A stretch of 64,000 nt of DNA from positions 42,112 to 106,111 of the IMG/VR virus record IMGVR_UViG_3300008516_000204. One strand, given 5' to 3'. The translations under genes were made by a program, and so were the position numbers. A model generated the notes under the pieces. It saw only the letters and a list, made by a program, of their open reading frames with translations, had not been told where the DNA came from and did no database searches. The stretch's first letter is position 1; every line of letters begins with the position of its first letter. This stretch comes from a virus. This document shows, one piece after another, positions 44,532 through 53,305 of the stretch.

Positions 44532-45169
44532 TAGAATTTCCATCTATAATATAATATCATCCTGTTATCGCCCTTATATCCTTTTCCTACACCCAAACCT
44601 ATATTTGAATTATCTGTAATTTTATATGACGAACCTAAATAGATACCTCGATTAGTCAAGAATGTTTCTAATTCCAGTTTCCAGTATCTAAGGAATGAGA
44701 TGCCAACTCCTCCTTCAAAAACACCGCCTTCCAATCCAAAGCCCGCTCCCATAACACCAATCGGCTTCAACTGAAATCCCACTGGGGCAAGTTTCTTCTT
44801 AAGTCCTGGAATATCTGCCACAGATAACTGTTTTAAAATATTCTCATCTTTATCTCTAAAATAAACAAATCCTTTCTTATCAATATAAACATGGTCTCCT
44901 TGTTCATTAACTTCTAAAATAGCCTCTCGCCCATATCCAATATCTATCTTTACTGGTTTGCTCCCTCTTCCCTGTACATAAAAGTAACTCGCTACAAAAC
45001 CAAATATAAAAGCATAAATAATTAATTTTCGCACATTAAAAAGCGAAAAAATATCCTTCAGCCACAGAACTGGGTTAAACAAATTTAACATACTATTAGT
45101 AAATTTCTTGCCAGAAACTTTCTCTCTATATTTCCATTTTTTGCCTACGCTACAATTATTTCTGTTCAT
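44531..45169 (-). CDS. Membrane-anchored hypothetical protein, 212 aa
   Basis: A single hydrophobic span (KLIIYAFIFGFVASYFYV) follows a basic N-terminus, giving an N-in/C-out anchor. The distal region is glycine- and aromatic-rich with alternating strands (GAGFGLEGGVFEGGVGISF, NIGLGVGKGYKGDNRMILYY), reminiscent of beta-barrel or outer-membrane-like folds. Located at the end of the virion operon, before an endonuclease; possibly related to lysis or host interaction. Not identified. Confidence 0.5.
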   Translation of the reverse strand: MNRNNCSVGKKWKYREKVSGKKFTNSMLNLFNPVLWLKDIFSLFNVRKLIIYAFIFGFVASYFYVQGRGSKPVKIDIGYGREAILEVNEQGDHVYIDKKGFVYFRDKDENILKQLSVADIPGLKKKLAPVGFQLKPIGVMGAGFGLEGGVFEGGVGISFLRYWKLELETFLTNRGIYLGSSYKITDNSNIGLGVGKGYKGDNRMILYYRWKF

Positions 45170-45234
45170 ACTATCATCTCCTTGTTTAGCTCCTCTTTCT
45201 ATAGATTAAAAATATCACAATAAGGGAAATAAAT

Positions 45235-46353
45235 TTATATTACTTTAATACTTCCGAAGCTAGCTTCATTGGTTTCCCAATTTATATCAAAAGCACCTGT
45301 CAAATTAAATGAAATCTCATTTATAATACATCCTTTATTATCAACTACTCCATTGTAATAATTTTCAAATTCAGATCCGTATTTTTCAACCATATTATTA
45401 TAAATATCTAAAACTTGTATAGGTTCTGTTAAAGCTATAGTATAGTGGTAGTATTTTAAATCATAATGAACAGTTCTCAGAACTACATTTATAATAAATT
45501 TATTAAAAGTTGGGGGTGGTATATAATATTCTAAAGGTGGGATTTTTATATTTAATGAATCTATATAAAGCCTCCCATTTTTAGGTAATCTATAATTCTT
45601 AGTTTGGTATCCACCCAAAGACGAATATCTATAAAAAGACAATATGGTAGCAAGGGCTATATTAGGTATTCGTAATGTTTTCATAATTATTTTACCACTT
45701 TGGATTTCAATAGACTGAGATGGACTTAGATTGGATACAGCCCATTTTTTAAAATATCTACCATAAAATAAAATATTAGCACTATCTGTATAAATTTCTA
45801 AAGGGGAATGTTTCCAATCTTCTAAAAAATATGGTTCAGGAATAGGATGTCGTAAATCTTCTATGTGAATTGCTTTAATTTTAATTAAATTTTGCTTATC
45901 CTCTGTCTTTTTAGGCATTTTTGGTCTATTAAGACAATCTATATCTACCCATTCTCTTTTATCTTCTACTTTGTTTCCATATTTATAAGTTCCTATATAA
46001 TTTGCTTTACTATCATAATTAAAATATTGGTATAATAAAGGTGTGGCTGATACATTATGCGGATCTGATAAAAGTTTTTCTGTAGATGTTCTCAATTCAT
46101 TTATATGTTTTTTATTTACAGGAGTTTTTGGGGGTATCGTGCTAAAATCTGTTTTTTCCATTTCTGGAGCAAATTTTGTAGCTTCAATTTCTTGCTGCTT
46201 TCTTGTATCCTGTAATTCTTTGATATGCTTAACTTTTATTGGTACCACCCCTTTGTAATCATCGCCACTCAACCCTCTGGGTGTCAAAATAGGATCATCT
46301 GTCCATTTGCCTATTTCGGTATGGCAAGTTGGGCATAGTTTTTTATCGGGCAT
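45235..46353 (-). CDS. Hypothetical structural protein with HIxELR-type repeats, 372 aa
   Basis: N-terminal CPTCHTEIG suggests a zinc knuckle. Three variants of one motif follow: KVKHIKELQDTRKQQ, VNKKHINELRTSTEK and IKAIHIEDLRHPI. Such (I/V)x(A/K)xHIxELR motifs occur in several bacterial and phage surface proteins. The C-terminal part is beta-rich (LPKNGRLYIDSLNIKIPP, TGAFDINWETNEASFGSI). Next to the tail-tip gene and transcribed with it, it is probably a virion or receptor-binding component. Confidence 0.55.
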   Translation of the reverse strand: MPDKKLCPTCHTEIGKWTDDPILTPRGLSGDDYKGVVPIKVKHIKELQDTRKQQEIEATKFAPEMEKTDFSTIPPKTPVNKKHINELRTSTEKLLSDPHNVSATPLLYQYFNYDSKANYIGTYKYGNKVEDKREWVDIDCLNRPKMPKKTEDKQNLIKIKAIHIEDLRHPIPEPYFLEDWKHSPLEIYTDSANILFYGRYFKKWAVSNLSPSQSIEIQSGKIIMKTLRIPNIALATILSFYRYSSLGGYQTKNYRLPKNGRLYIDSLNIKIPPLEYYIPPPTFNKFIINVVLRTVHYDLKYYHYTIALTEPIQVLDIYNNMVEKYGSEFENYYNGVVDNKGCIINEISFNLTGAFDINWETNEASFGSIKVI

Positions 46354-46655
46354 TATTCTTCCTCCTCATCAACATAATAAGCCCCTAGTTTGGCAAAACA
46401 AGGACCACCCTGACCAGCACTTCTGTGATCATGATAATCTTCCTTGCTCGCCTCATTTATTTCATATTTCGTTTTGCTATTTAATAGGTGCTTAAACTCA
46501 TCGGAATTTACAATATCCTCAATGTTTTCAAGTCTGTCTTTCAAATTTTTGAGAATATTAATATCCTTATTGGCTGTATCAAGTTTGTTTTTCAACTCTT
46601 TTATTTCTTTTATTAGAGTAGATATTACTTCAAATTCTTTAGCCGATAGAGGCAT
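46353..46655 (-). CDS. Coiled-coil protein, 100 aa
   Basis: Helical N-terminus with heptads (FEVISTLIKEIKELKNKL and NILKNLKDRLENIE) and an acidic C-terminal end (YYVDEEEE). Overlaps the next gene by one base. Possibly a tail-fibre chaperone or linker; only inferred from location. Confidence 0.5.
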   Translation of the reverse strand: MPLSAKEFEVISTLIKEIKELKNKLDTANKDINILKNLKDRLENIEDIVNSDEFKHLLNSKTKYEINEASKEDYHDHRSAGQGGPCFAKLGAYYVDEEEE

Positions 46656-46668
46656 TTTTATCTCCTTA

Positions 46669-49600
46669 TTATGCTGAGTATTGTGTAGTTAGTTGTAATG
46701 TTGTTGTATTATCTATAAAATTATATGCTATAGATGTTACTCTCGCATCAAGTGACTCCCAATCTCCCTGTTCAGTATTCTGCAAATTAACAGTTTTTTT
46801 GAGATTCCAAGTATTATCAATTGTATCTAAAGTAACTGACCCAGATATCACTATATCTTTCTTAGATTCCAGCTCTTTATTAGCCCGATTCAGAATTTTA
46901 TCTGTATCATCAATAAATAGCGAAGGTAGATCATCGGGATAATTTCTCCAATCGTACTCTACATCAACTTTTTCTCCACTGATGTAAGCATAAAAACGAC
47001 TCTTATCATATCGATAGCTTGAATCGTAAATTCTGAGAATTTTTGGGCTCACAGCGGTACCAGAAAGAGAGGCACTTACTATCAGTGGTTCGGTTTCAAC
47101 AGCCACCAGAGCAATCACGGTTCCTGGTGTCGGTGTGCTAGCTGGTGTCGGCTTATTGTATATCCATTTATTAAACTTGACCAAAAAACCATCTATTTCT
47201 GTCGCTGAATCTGCTTTATATTTTGGTTCAAGTGATCCTTTTTCAAAATCAGTAACTGTACTATATTTAGCTTCCTGCTTCCATTCTTCAGTTTCTATCG
47301 GTGGGATATCATCAGTTGCACTTTTTATTCTTTTAGTCTTCATCCACTGTCTCTGGGTTATTTTCTGATACTTACTATTATTACAGAATTCGGACACAGC
47401 GAGATAAGTCATATCATGATAACCTTCCCAAACCCAATCTGTATTCTGTTCTTCTGGAGTAGCTTCTGGATTCAAGACTACCTTATTAAACTGCCCAAGG
47501 AAGGATTTTTTCCTGTATGCTCCTTCTCTCATTGCCTTAATGAAAGACACTTTTGTATTAAGAAGCTTTACTACTTTCCAATGGTCTGGAAGACACCACT
47601 TGGTATAATCATAGCCCCAATCTTTAGTTTCGTCTTCTAATGGATAACACTCAACTTCTCTTATTTCTATTTTTCTTGAACCCTGAACTATACATTGGTT
47701 ATATCTATTCGTATTATCAAAAATTAAATTTGAATCAATAACATTAAATTGTGGACTGGATGTCGATATTTTCTGTCCATATATTCCAAAATAAACATCT
47801 TTACCACTTGCGACAGTCAAATCTATAAAATTTAATGTTCCATCTGGATCGATGTAATATTTATAATTTTTGGCCTCTTTAAGAATCTCTGTAATAGCTT
47901 GAGCGGTAGGTATTGTAGTGAGTTCCAGTTCTTTTATATTATCAGCGGAGACAGTTCCCGAAACCCCACTGACTATTTCAGTCACTGGAGCTAAAATCTG
48001 ATTAAGTGCATTTGTCGGAGAGACATCTCTGAAAGTTAAAATATGGGTTTCCCCATAGGTAGCTGTAGCGTAGCTATATACCTGTTCTAACTCAGCCCTT
48101 GGACCAGCTGCTTGATAATGTATCGTCTCATTATTTATAGACATTGACCGTCTAATAACTCGAATCCTGCCTGTAAATAAAGTGTTCTCATTATGGATTA
48201 CAGAGACTATCTGATCATAGTTAAACGAACCAGCACTATCAAAATCTACAGGCTCTTCAAATTCGCAAACTCTCGCACTATCCAATGAAAACCTTATGCT
48301 ATTAACGACAACTTCCTTTAAACTTTGACTTAATATTGTCCCATTGCTAATAACAATAGTATCACCAGTATAAGTGGCAGCTGAATATACAAATGTAAAT
48401 TGTCTAGTTCTACCCAAAGTTCCATACTGATCTTTAGCCCTTACTTTAAATATATGAGAACCAGTTCCCATTGTTTTTACAACATGAGTATCTGTAGTAT
48501 TATCACTAGTAGAAGTAGGTTCAGAACCATCAATAGTATAATAATAAGTCATATCCCCTGGGGCATCTGGTGCAACCCATTCAAAATAGCCACTATCAGA
48601 TAAATCCTGAAGCTGTCCATTAATTATCTCGGTTCCACCTTCACTGACATAGCATTTTAAATTAGTCAGGTCTGGGGACAGTGACGAGATCCACAAATTA
48701 AATGTCGCAAGATTACTCCATAACCCATTTAGTGCTTGTGCCTTTATTTTTAATGTGTGTTGCCCTGCTTCCAAGAATACGTCAGCATAATCCAGAGCTA
48801 CCTTTATGATACGGGAATCTGTAATATCCGAGCTTAATATCTCGGTAGTTGCTGCCCTAACTCTTATCTCAGCCAATTTATTTGAATTGGTAGGAGTGCT
48901 TGCTGGATCTGGATCAACTCCTTTTATTCCCTTGCTAACTCTGATAACATTATCATTCAGAGTAATATAGATAACATCAATTCTATCTAAATCTTCTGAA
49001 TCCTCTATAGTAAAGTTCTGTGAAGTATAAATTATTCTCTCCAAATTATTATAAAAAATTCCATCATTAACCTTGACTATCATATTAGAAACTTCTTCAA
49101 CATCCATACCAGATATAACAATACTTGGCTGCGGAATATTAATTATATCATCGGGAGTTCCATCAACAGCATAACTGTAACCTTTAATCGGAACTATATG
49201 TAATGGTGTATCCCAGTCAAAATAAACAGTATTATCTGGCTGATATGTGCTATCAGATATTTCTGCTCCATTTTTTTCCTCATAAGCTTTTAAATTTAAA
49301 ATTGAGAAGGCATCAGTATTCAAATAGCATTCTAAATAGAAGTCAACTTCCGATAAGATTAAGCCACCAGCGGTTTTGAACTCATAGTATATCCTCTTAA
49401 CCCCATTTCCTGCTATAACATCCCACTCTCTTTCACCATCATCAATTTTTTCCCAAGAAGACCAAGTTCCACCTACTTCATTTTTAAATCTCCACTGATA
49501 ATAGGACAATGTAGTAATAATATGAATTGTTTGAGTAGGGATGTAATATCCTTCTTGAATATAGATATCACTTTTTACAAATTTACTTATGTCAGTTGAG

Positions 49601-50994
49601 TACCTAATGTCTGTGTTTATATTTTTATATTCGGGCACTAAAAATCTAATATCTGCATTGATATGTGTAAAGGCATCGCCCCTAACATAAGCATCGGACA
49701 AAATAGTTTTATCTCTTTTTGCAGCAATGTGAGCATCTGAAATTATTGGTATAGCTAAGATGTCCGCTATTACAGCATCCGATTTTATAGACTTTACACC
49801 AGTCCCTGGTAAAATAATTTTAGCGTCTGACAAAATCGTTGCCTGCGTACCTACTGCCTTAATGTTAGCATCAGAAAATATATTTTTATCCTCTATAGAC
49901 AAAATACTTGCATCTGATGAAACAGTTATATCATATTGATCCGATACTATGGCATCCGATGAAATAGTCTTTTGTTCTGTTCCAGTTATACTTGCATCTG
50001 CCAAAATTGTTTTCTGGTCTGTTATCGCCTGTTGCATATAGGTTTTAAAGTACATATCATAGGGATTGATATGCCAAGATGTCTCCCCATCAGTACTATA
50101 AACATAATTCCCATCGGCATAGACATCGGTATCCTGGTAAAAAATAGCACAGCCACCATCAACAGAAGTTCTTCTGACCACTAGGCTGTAATAATTATTG
50201 GCAACAATATTTTCCGCTGGCGTAGATAAGGCAATAACAAATTCTGTTCCAGCAATATCAACAGTTAAATCTGAATTACTAAAAGTCCCAGAACCCAATA
50301 CTATAGAATCTGGCTTAGTATGAGATTCGATAGTATTTCTTATTTCAACGATAAAATCCCCAGAGGAATAACCAGCCTTGTATCCCCATAAATTGACTTT
50401 TTTTAGAGTGCCACTGATTCCAGCTTGGAAGGTTTGAGCTACTCTGAAGTTGGCTGTATTAATTATTTGAAAGGAATTTTGCTGTGCTTGTTCTTGGTCC
50501 AATGAAGGAATGAGTTCGACATATGTTTTAAAATAAAGGTCATAAGTAGAATTAATAGTCCAACTAGAACCGCTATTTACAGAATAACAATAATCACCAT
50601 TTGTATAAGGGTCTGTACCTGCTCCATAAAAGCCATAATAATGAACATTATAAGTTCCTCCATCGGCTTTCTGATGAACAACTATTGAATAACTTGTTCC
50701 AGAAACTATAGATGTCGGGGTGGAGAAATTTATTGTAAATTCTGCTCCAACTCCTCCAATACTTCCAGCAGAGATTTCTTCAGAAGCAAGGATATTTCCA
50801 TCTGGTTTACCTCCACTTACCCCTTGAATTTCTACTATCAAATTGGATGGTGAGCCTATTTTAACAGGATATAATTTAACTGTAGGTAATTCCCCAGACA
50901 ACCCTGCTTGGAAAGTCTGAGCACTATAATTTGATCCATAAACTTGATGTTGAATCCCACTAGCTAATGTTTGTTGCTGATCTAATACTGCCAT
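46669..50994 (-). CDS. Large tail-tip/host-specificity protein, 1441 aa
   Basis: Two N-terminal domains start QQTLASGIQHQVYGSN and QAQQNSFQIINTANF, each with QTFQAG and ending DLYFKTYVE or DMYFKTYMQ, resembling choice-of-anchor R carbohydrate-binding folds. A region of short repeats around SDAxI (ILADASI, ISSDAIV, ILSDAKI) follows at residues ~320-440. Then there are Ig-like/chitobiase-like segments (YYYTIDGSEPTS). The C-terminal ~550 residues (YTGDTIVISNGTI, FDSAGSFNYDQIV, TGRIRVIRRSMSIN) look like a tail hub/Tal-type baseplate protein. Follows the distal-tail module, so it likely forms the tip that contacts the host. Confidence 0.7.
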   Translation of the reverse strand: MAVLDQQQTLASGIQHQVYGSNYSAQTFQAGLSGELPTVKLYPVKIGSPSNLIVEIQGVSGGKPDGNILASEEISAGSIGGVGAEFTINFSTPTSIVSGTSYSIVVHQKADGGTYNVHYYGFYGAGTDPYTNGDYCYSVNSGSSWTINSTYDLYFKTYVELIPSLDQEQAQQNSFQIINTANFRVAQTFQAGISGTLKKVNLWGYKAGYSSGDFIVEIRNTIESHTKPDSIVLGSGTFSNSDLTVDIAGTEFVIALSTPAENIVANNYYSLVVRRTSVDGGCAIFYQDTDVYADGNYVYSTDGETSWHINPYDMYFKTYMQQAITDQKTILADASITGTEQKTISSDAIVSDQYDITVSSDASILSIEDKNIFSDANIKAVGTQATILSDAKIILPGTGVKSIKSDAVIADILAIPIISDAHIAAKRDKTILSDAYVRGDAFTHINADIRFLVPEYKNINTDIRYSTDISKFVKSDIYIQEGYYIPTQTIHIITTLSYYQWRFKNEVGGTWSSWEKIDDGEREWDVIAGNGVKRIYYEFKTAGGLILSEVDFYLECYLNTDAFSILNLKAYEEKNGAEISDSTYQPDNTVYFDWDTPLHIVPIKGYSYAVDGTPDDIINIPQPSIVISGMDVEEVSNMIVKVNDGIFYNNLERIIYTSQNFTIEDSEDLDRIDVIYITLNDNVIRVSKGIKGVDPDPASTPTNSNKLAEIRVRAATTEILSSDITDSRIIKVALDYADVFLEAGQHTLKIKAQALNGLWSNLATFNLWISSLSPDLTNLKCYVSEGGTEIINGQLQDLSDSGYFEWVAPDAPGDMTYYYTIDGSEPTSTSDNTTDTHVVKTMGTGSHIFKVRAKDQYGTLGRTRQFTFVYSAATYTGDTIVISNGTILSQSLKEVVVNSIRFSLDSARVCEFEEPVDFDSAGSFNYDQIVSVIHNENTLFTGRIRVIRRSMSINNETIHYQAAGPRAELEQVYSYATATYGETHILTFRDVSPTNALNQILAPVTEIVSGVSGTVSADNIKELELTTIPTAQAITEILKEAKNYKYYIDPDGTLNFIDLTVASGKDVYFGIYGQKISTSSPQFNVIDSNLIFDNTNRYNQCIVQGSRKIEIREVECYPLEDETKDWGYDYTKWCLPDHWKVVKLLNTKVSFIKAMREGAYRKKSFLGQFNKVVLNPEATPEEQNTDWVWEGYHDMTYLAVSEFCNNSKYQKITQRQWMKTKRIKSATDDIPPIETEEWKQEAKYSTVTDFEKGSLEPKYKADSATEIDGFLVKFNKWIYNKPTPASTPTPGTVIALVAVETEPLIVSASLSGTAVSPKILRIYDSSYRYDKSRFYAYISGEKVDVEYDWRNYPDDLPSLFIDDTDKILNRANKELESKKDIVISGSVTLDTIDNTWNLKKTVNLQNTEQGDWESLDARVTSIAYNFIDNTTTLQLTTQYSA
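49680..50034 (-). repeat. Degenerate SDA-type protein repeats in the tail-tip gene
   Basis: About eight short units of 13-16 residues carry the core (I/L)xSDAxI (for example TISSDAIV, TVSSDASI, NIFSDANI, TILSDAKI, SIKSDAVI, IIISDAHI-like, TILSDAYV). They join the carbohydrate-binding-like domains to the rest of the tail-tip protein. Boundaries are approximate. Confidence 0.6.
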
Positions 50995-51004
50995 TATATT
51001 TCCT

Positions 51005-51424
51005 TTAGATAATTATATTCCCCAGTTCATCTATCTGTATAATCTTCTTATAGTTTTTGCCACTTCTATCATTATACTGGTAGCCTAGGAAGTAAATTAC
51101 ATCTTGTCTTATTTCCTTTCCAGATTGGCTAATTTCCATTTTCCTACGCCTATAATAAATGAGCCTCTTCCTATTCTTATCATCAACATTAGACAATAGT
51201 TCAGGTTGAGGCATTTGAATGCTATTTATATAAATTACGCCTAATTTCAAATCTAAAATAAGGCGTAAAGATTTCTCGGTATGAAAAAGTATAAATTTAA
51301 CTAAGTCGTTCTGCCTATCTAAAACCCCACGAAATAGATTCTCCTTACCATTTGTTTCAAATTGTTTCAACTGACTGCCATCGGAGAATTGAGCCAGCCA
51401 GTGAATTTTTAAATTTTGAGACAT
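51005..51424 (-). CDS. Hypothetical tail-region protein, 139 aa
   Basis: Lies between tail genes. Beta-rich (KIHWLAQFSDGSQLKQFETN, LILDLKLGVIYI). Similar in content to the protein at 51937-52323. Family not recognised; structural role inferred. Confidence 0.5.
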   Translation of the reverse strand: MSQNLKIHWLAQFSDGSQLKQFETNGKENLFRGVLDRQNDLVKFILFHTEKSLRLILDLKLGVIYINSIQMPQPELLSNVDDKNRKRLIYYRRRKMEISQSGKEIRQDVIYFLGYQYNDRSGKNYKKIIQIDELGNIII

Positions 51425-51444
51425 TGTATTATCTCCTTATTAAA

Positions 51445-51933
51445 TTAAACTTCATCCCATTGGAATAATAAAGTCTTTTGATTTACTGCTCCTGCTGGCG
51501 TAGCTGCTGTAGTCTGCAATTGCTGAACTACATACTCAGTATAATTATCCCCAGGTCCAGTGATAGTCAAGGCTACACCATCACTTGCATGAATAACTGT
51601 AGAACCTGGCTCATCTGTTCCTATCAAAGCACCACCAGTATCTGTAGCAACTGGAACAACCCAAGTATTAGTTACTCTAATCTTTATGGTTTCACCAGTC
51701 TTGTAATTGCCAGCGGACTTCCAATATTTCATATTGCTAATGGTTGTATATGTCCCACTAAATTTTACTCGCAGATATTTCTCATATGAGTTCTCATTAG
51801 CAGTAATCGGGTAACTCGAAACAGGTGATAACTCATGATCATCCACATTACCAAAATTCAGATTAGCAATATCATCAGTAACAGATTCACCAGCAACATC
51901 ATTGGATTCCGAAAAAACAACTGTAGCTCCCAT
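51445..51933 (-). CDS. Probable tail protein, 162 aa
   Basis: Starts MGATVVFSESNDVAG. A beta-rich pattern (NSYEKYLRVKFSGTYTTIS, IKIRVTNTWVVPVATDTGG, GVALTITGPGDNYTEY) resembles phage tail or baseplate proteins with Ig-like folds. Located in the tail module. No clear family. Confidence 0.5.
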   Translation of the reverse strand: MGATVVFSESNDVAGESVTDDIANLNFGNVDDHELSPVSSYPITANENSYEKYLRVKFSGTYTTISNMKYWKSAGNYKTGETIKIRVTNTWVVPVATDTGGALIGTDEPGSTVIHASDGVALTITGPGDNYTEYVVQQLQTTAATPAGAVNQKTLLFQWDEV

Positions 51934-51936
51934 CTT

Positions 51937-52323
51937 TTACTCGCCTCCTCTCCATCCATTCAAAATAGGTCTTCCATAGAATTCCTTCCCTCTTGGACAC
52001 TTGTATTTTTTTACATCTCCATACTTATATTTTCCATTAACTATCTCAATGCTTATTTCATAGGCTGTTACTATATTTCCTTTGGAGCCTACTACAAAGA
52101 CTTTCTCTATCTTATTTGTTACTTTAAAATTGCCATAAATATCTATTGAATATTCAGTAATAATAATGTACTCAGAAAAATCTTCTAAAATAATGGTTTT
52201 ATTTGGTAGCAGATACTCTACTTTTGTAATTGCTTTCTTAGGTACAAATCGCCAATCCAAATTCTCGATGGGATTGTTATTCTCATAAACTGAATTATCT
52301 GAAAAATATACCTTATAAGTCAT
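51937..52323 (-). CDS. Hypothetical tail-region protein, 128 aa
   Basis: Coupled to the upstream gene by one-base overlap. Strands such as KAITKVEYLLPNKTIILEDF and EYIIITEYSIDIYGN, with a basic C-terminal CPRGKEFYGRP. Similar in style to the protein at 51005. Function unknown. Confidence 0.45.
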   Translation of the reverse strand: MTYKVYFSDNSVYENNNPIENLDWRFVPKKAITKVEYLLPNKTIILEDFSEYIIITEYSIDIYGNFKVTNKIEKVFVVGSKGNIVTAYEISIEIVNGKYKYGDVKKYKCPRGKEFYGRPILNGWRGGE

Positions 52324-52952
52324 TAGATCACCGCAAACCTTATTGTAATTACTGGTGTTTCAACAAAAGGAGTCGGATATGCTGCTGAAATATTCCAGTG
52401 TAAATTAAAATAAAGATTACCTCCACCACCTGGTACAGCTCCTCCATTATTTAGACCTATAACATTTAGACCAGCAATTGGACTCCCAACCCAATTAGAT
52501 CCTGGAGAACTAAAAGTGGTAGCTATCCCATTCAACATACTATTATCTGGATTACCACTTCCTAAACAATTAAGATCTGCTAGTACATGGCTATTAGTAT
52601 TCCAAGCTTCGAGAGTCGGTTCGGTAGCTGTCTCACCATCAAAATAAGCGTTAAAAACATATCTATAATTGCCACTATTAGCCATAAAGATTTCTTTCAG
52701 TTCTGCCCCTACTTCAGAAACATCTAATAAGAAAGTATGGGGAATTTCTTGCTCGCTTGAAGAAAACTGCATAGAAGCATTAGTTAGTTCCAAATCAGTT
52801 GGGGTACCTTCTCCATCCGCTACCTCGCTACTTCCCTTAGAGAAAATGAGCTTATCGGCAGCTAAATTCACCAAAACATAATCAGATTCGTTCCCAGGAT
52901 ATTCATTATCATTATTTGTAACATTAACTCTGATAATACAAGTAGTTGCCAT
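52323..52952 (-). CDS. Probable tail/baseplate protein, 209 aa
   Basis: Begins MATTCIIRVNVTNNDNEYPGN and continues in beta strands typical of tail components (IPHTFLLDVSEVGAELKEIF, YRYVFNAYFDGE). It overlaps the next gene by one base. Located between the distal tail protein and the tip proteins, so probably a virion component. Confidence 0.5.
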   Translation of the reverse strand: MATTCIIRVNVTNNDNEYPGNESDYVLVNLAADKLIFSKGSSEVADGEGTPTDLELTNASMQFSSSEQEIPHTFLLDVSEVGAELKEIFMANSGNYRYVFNAYFDGETATEPTLEAWNTNSHVLADLNCLGSGNPDNSMLNGIATTFSSPGSNWVGSPIAGLNVIGLNNGGAVPGGGGNLYFNLHWNISAAYPTPFVETPVITIRFAVI

Positions 52953-53305
52953 TACTCTCCACTCCTTCTAAATATCGCTGTAAAAGATGTAAAATTTTTA
53001 TAGTCTCCACCAGATGAAATACTAACAAAAAGGGTGTTAGGATAATCAAGTCCATTAACTGTCAAAGTAGCTAAACCAGAGCCAAAAGACAGAGGCAGCG
53101 TCTTGAAGTACTGTTCAAAGTTTGCCCTCGTAGTTTTTGTAACATAAGCATGAACAGTAAGAATTTGCTCTCCTCCACCTCTTCTGCGAATTATACATCC
53201 ATCTGCTCTAGGTATTTTCTTTACTTCCAGCTCATTTGAAAAACTATTTTCTAACCAAGCAAAGTCTCCAATATTGATACTGTTAAAAGTAGCATTAGGA
53301 GTCAT
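52952..53305 (-). CDS. Distal tail-type protein, 117 aa
   Basis: Lies directly after the tape measure and is coupled to it by one base, where siphoviruses carry distal tail or tail-completion proteins. NSINIGDFAWLENSF, GCIIRRRGGGEQILTVHAYV and SSGGDYKNFTSFTAIFRRSGE suggest a small beta-barrel. The exact family is uncertain. Confidence 0.55.
   Translation of the reverse strand: MTPNATFNSINIGDFAWLENSFSNELEVKKIPRADGCIIRRRGGGEQILTVHAYVTKTTRANFEQYFKTLPLSFGSGLATLTVNGLDYPNTLFVSISSGGDYKNFTSFTAIFRRSGE

Noticed and set aside
47135-49000. + strand ORFs opposite the tail-tip gene (for example 47135-47368, 48400-48603)
   Set aside because: These are low-complexity shadows lacking ribosome sites, with no supported homology; the - strand frame is continuous and strongly coding.
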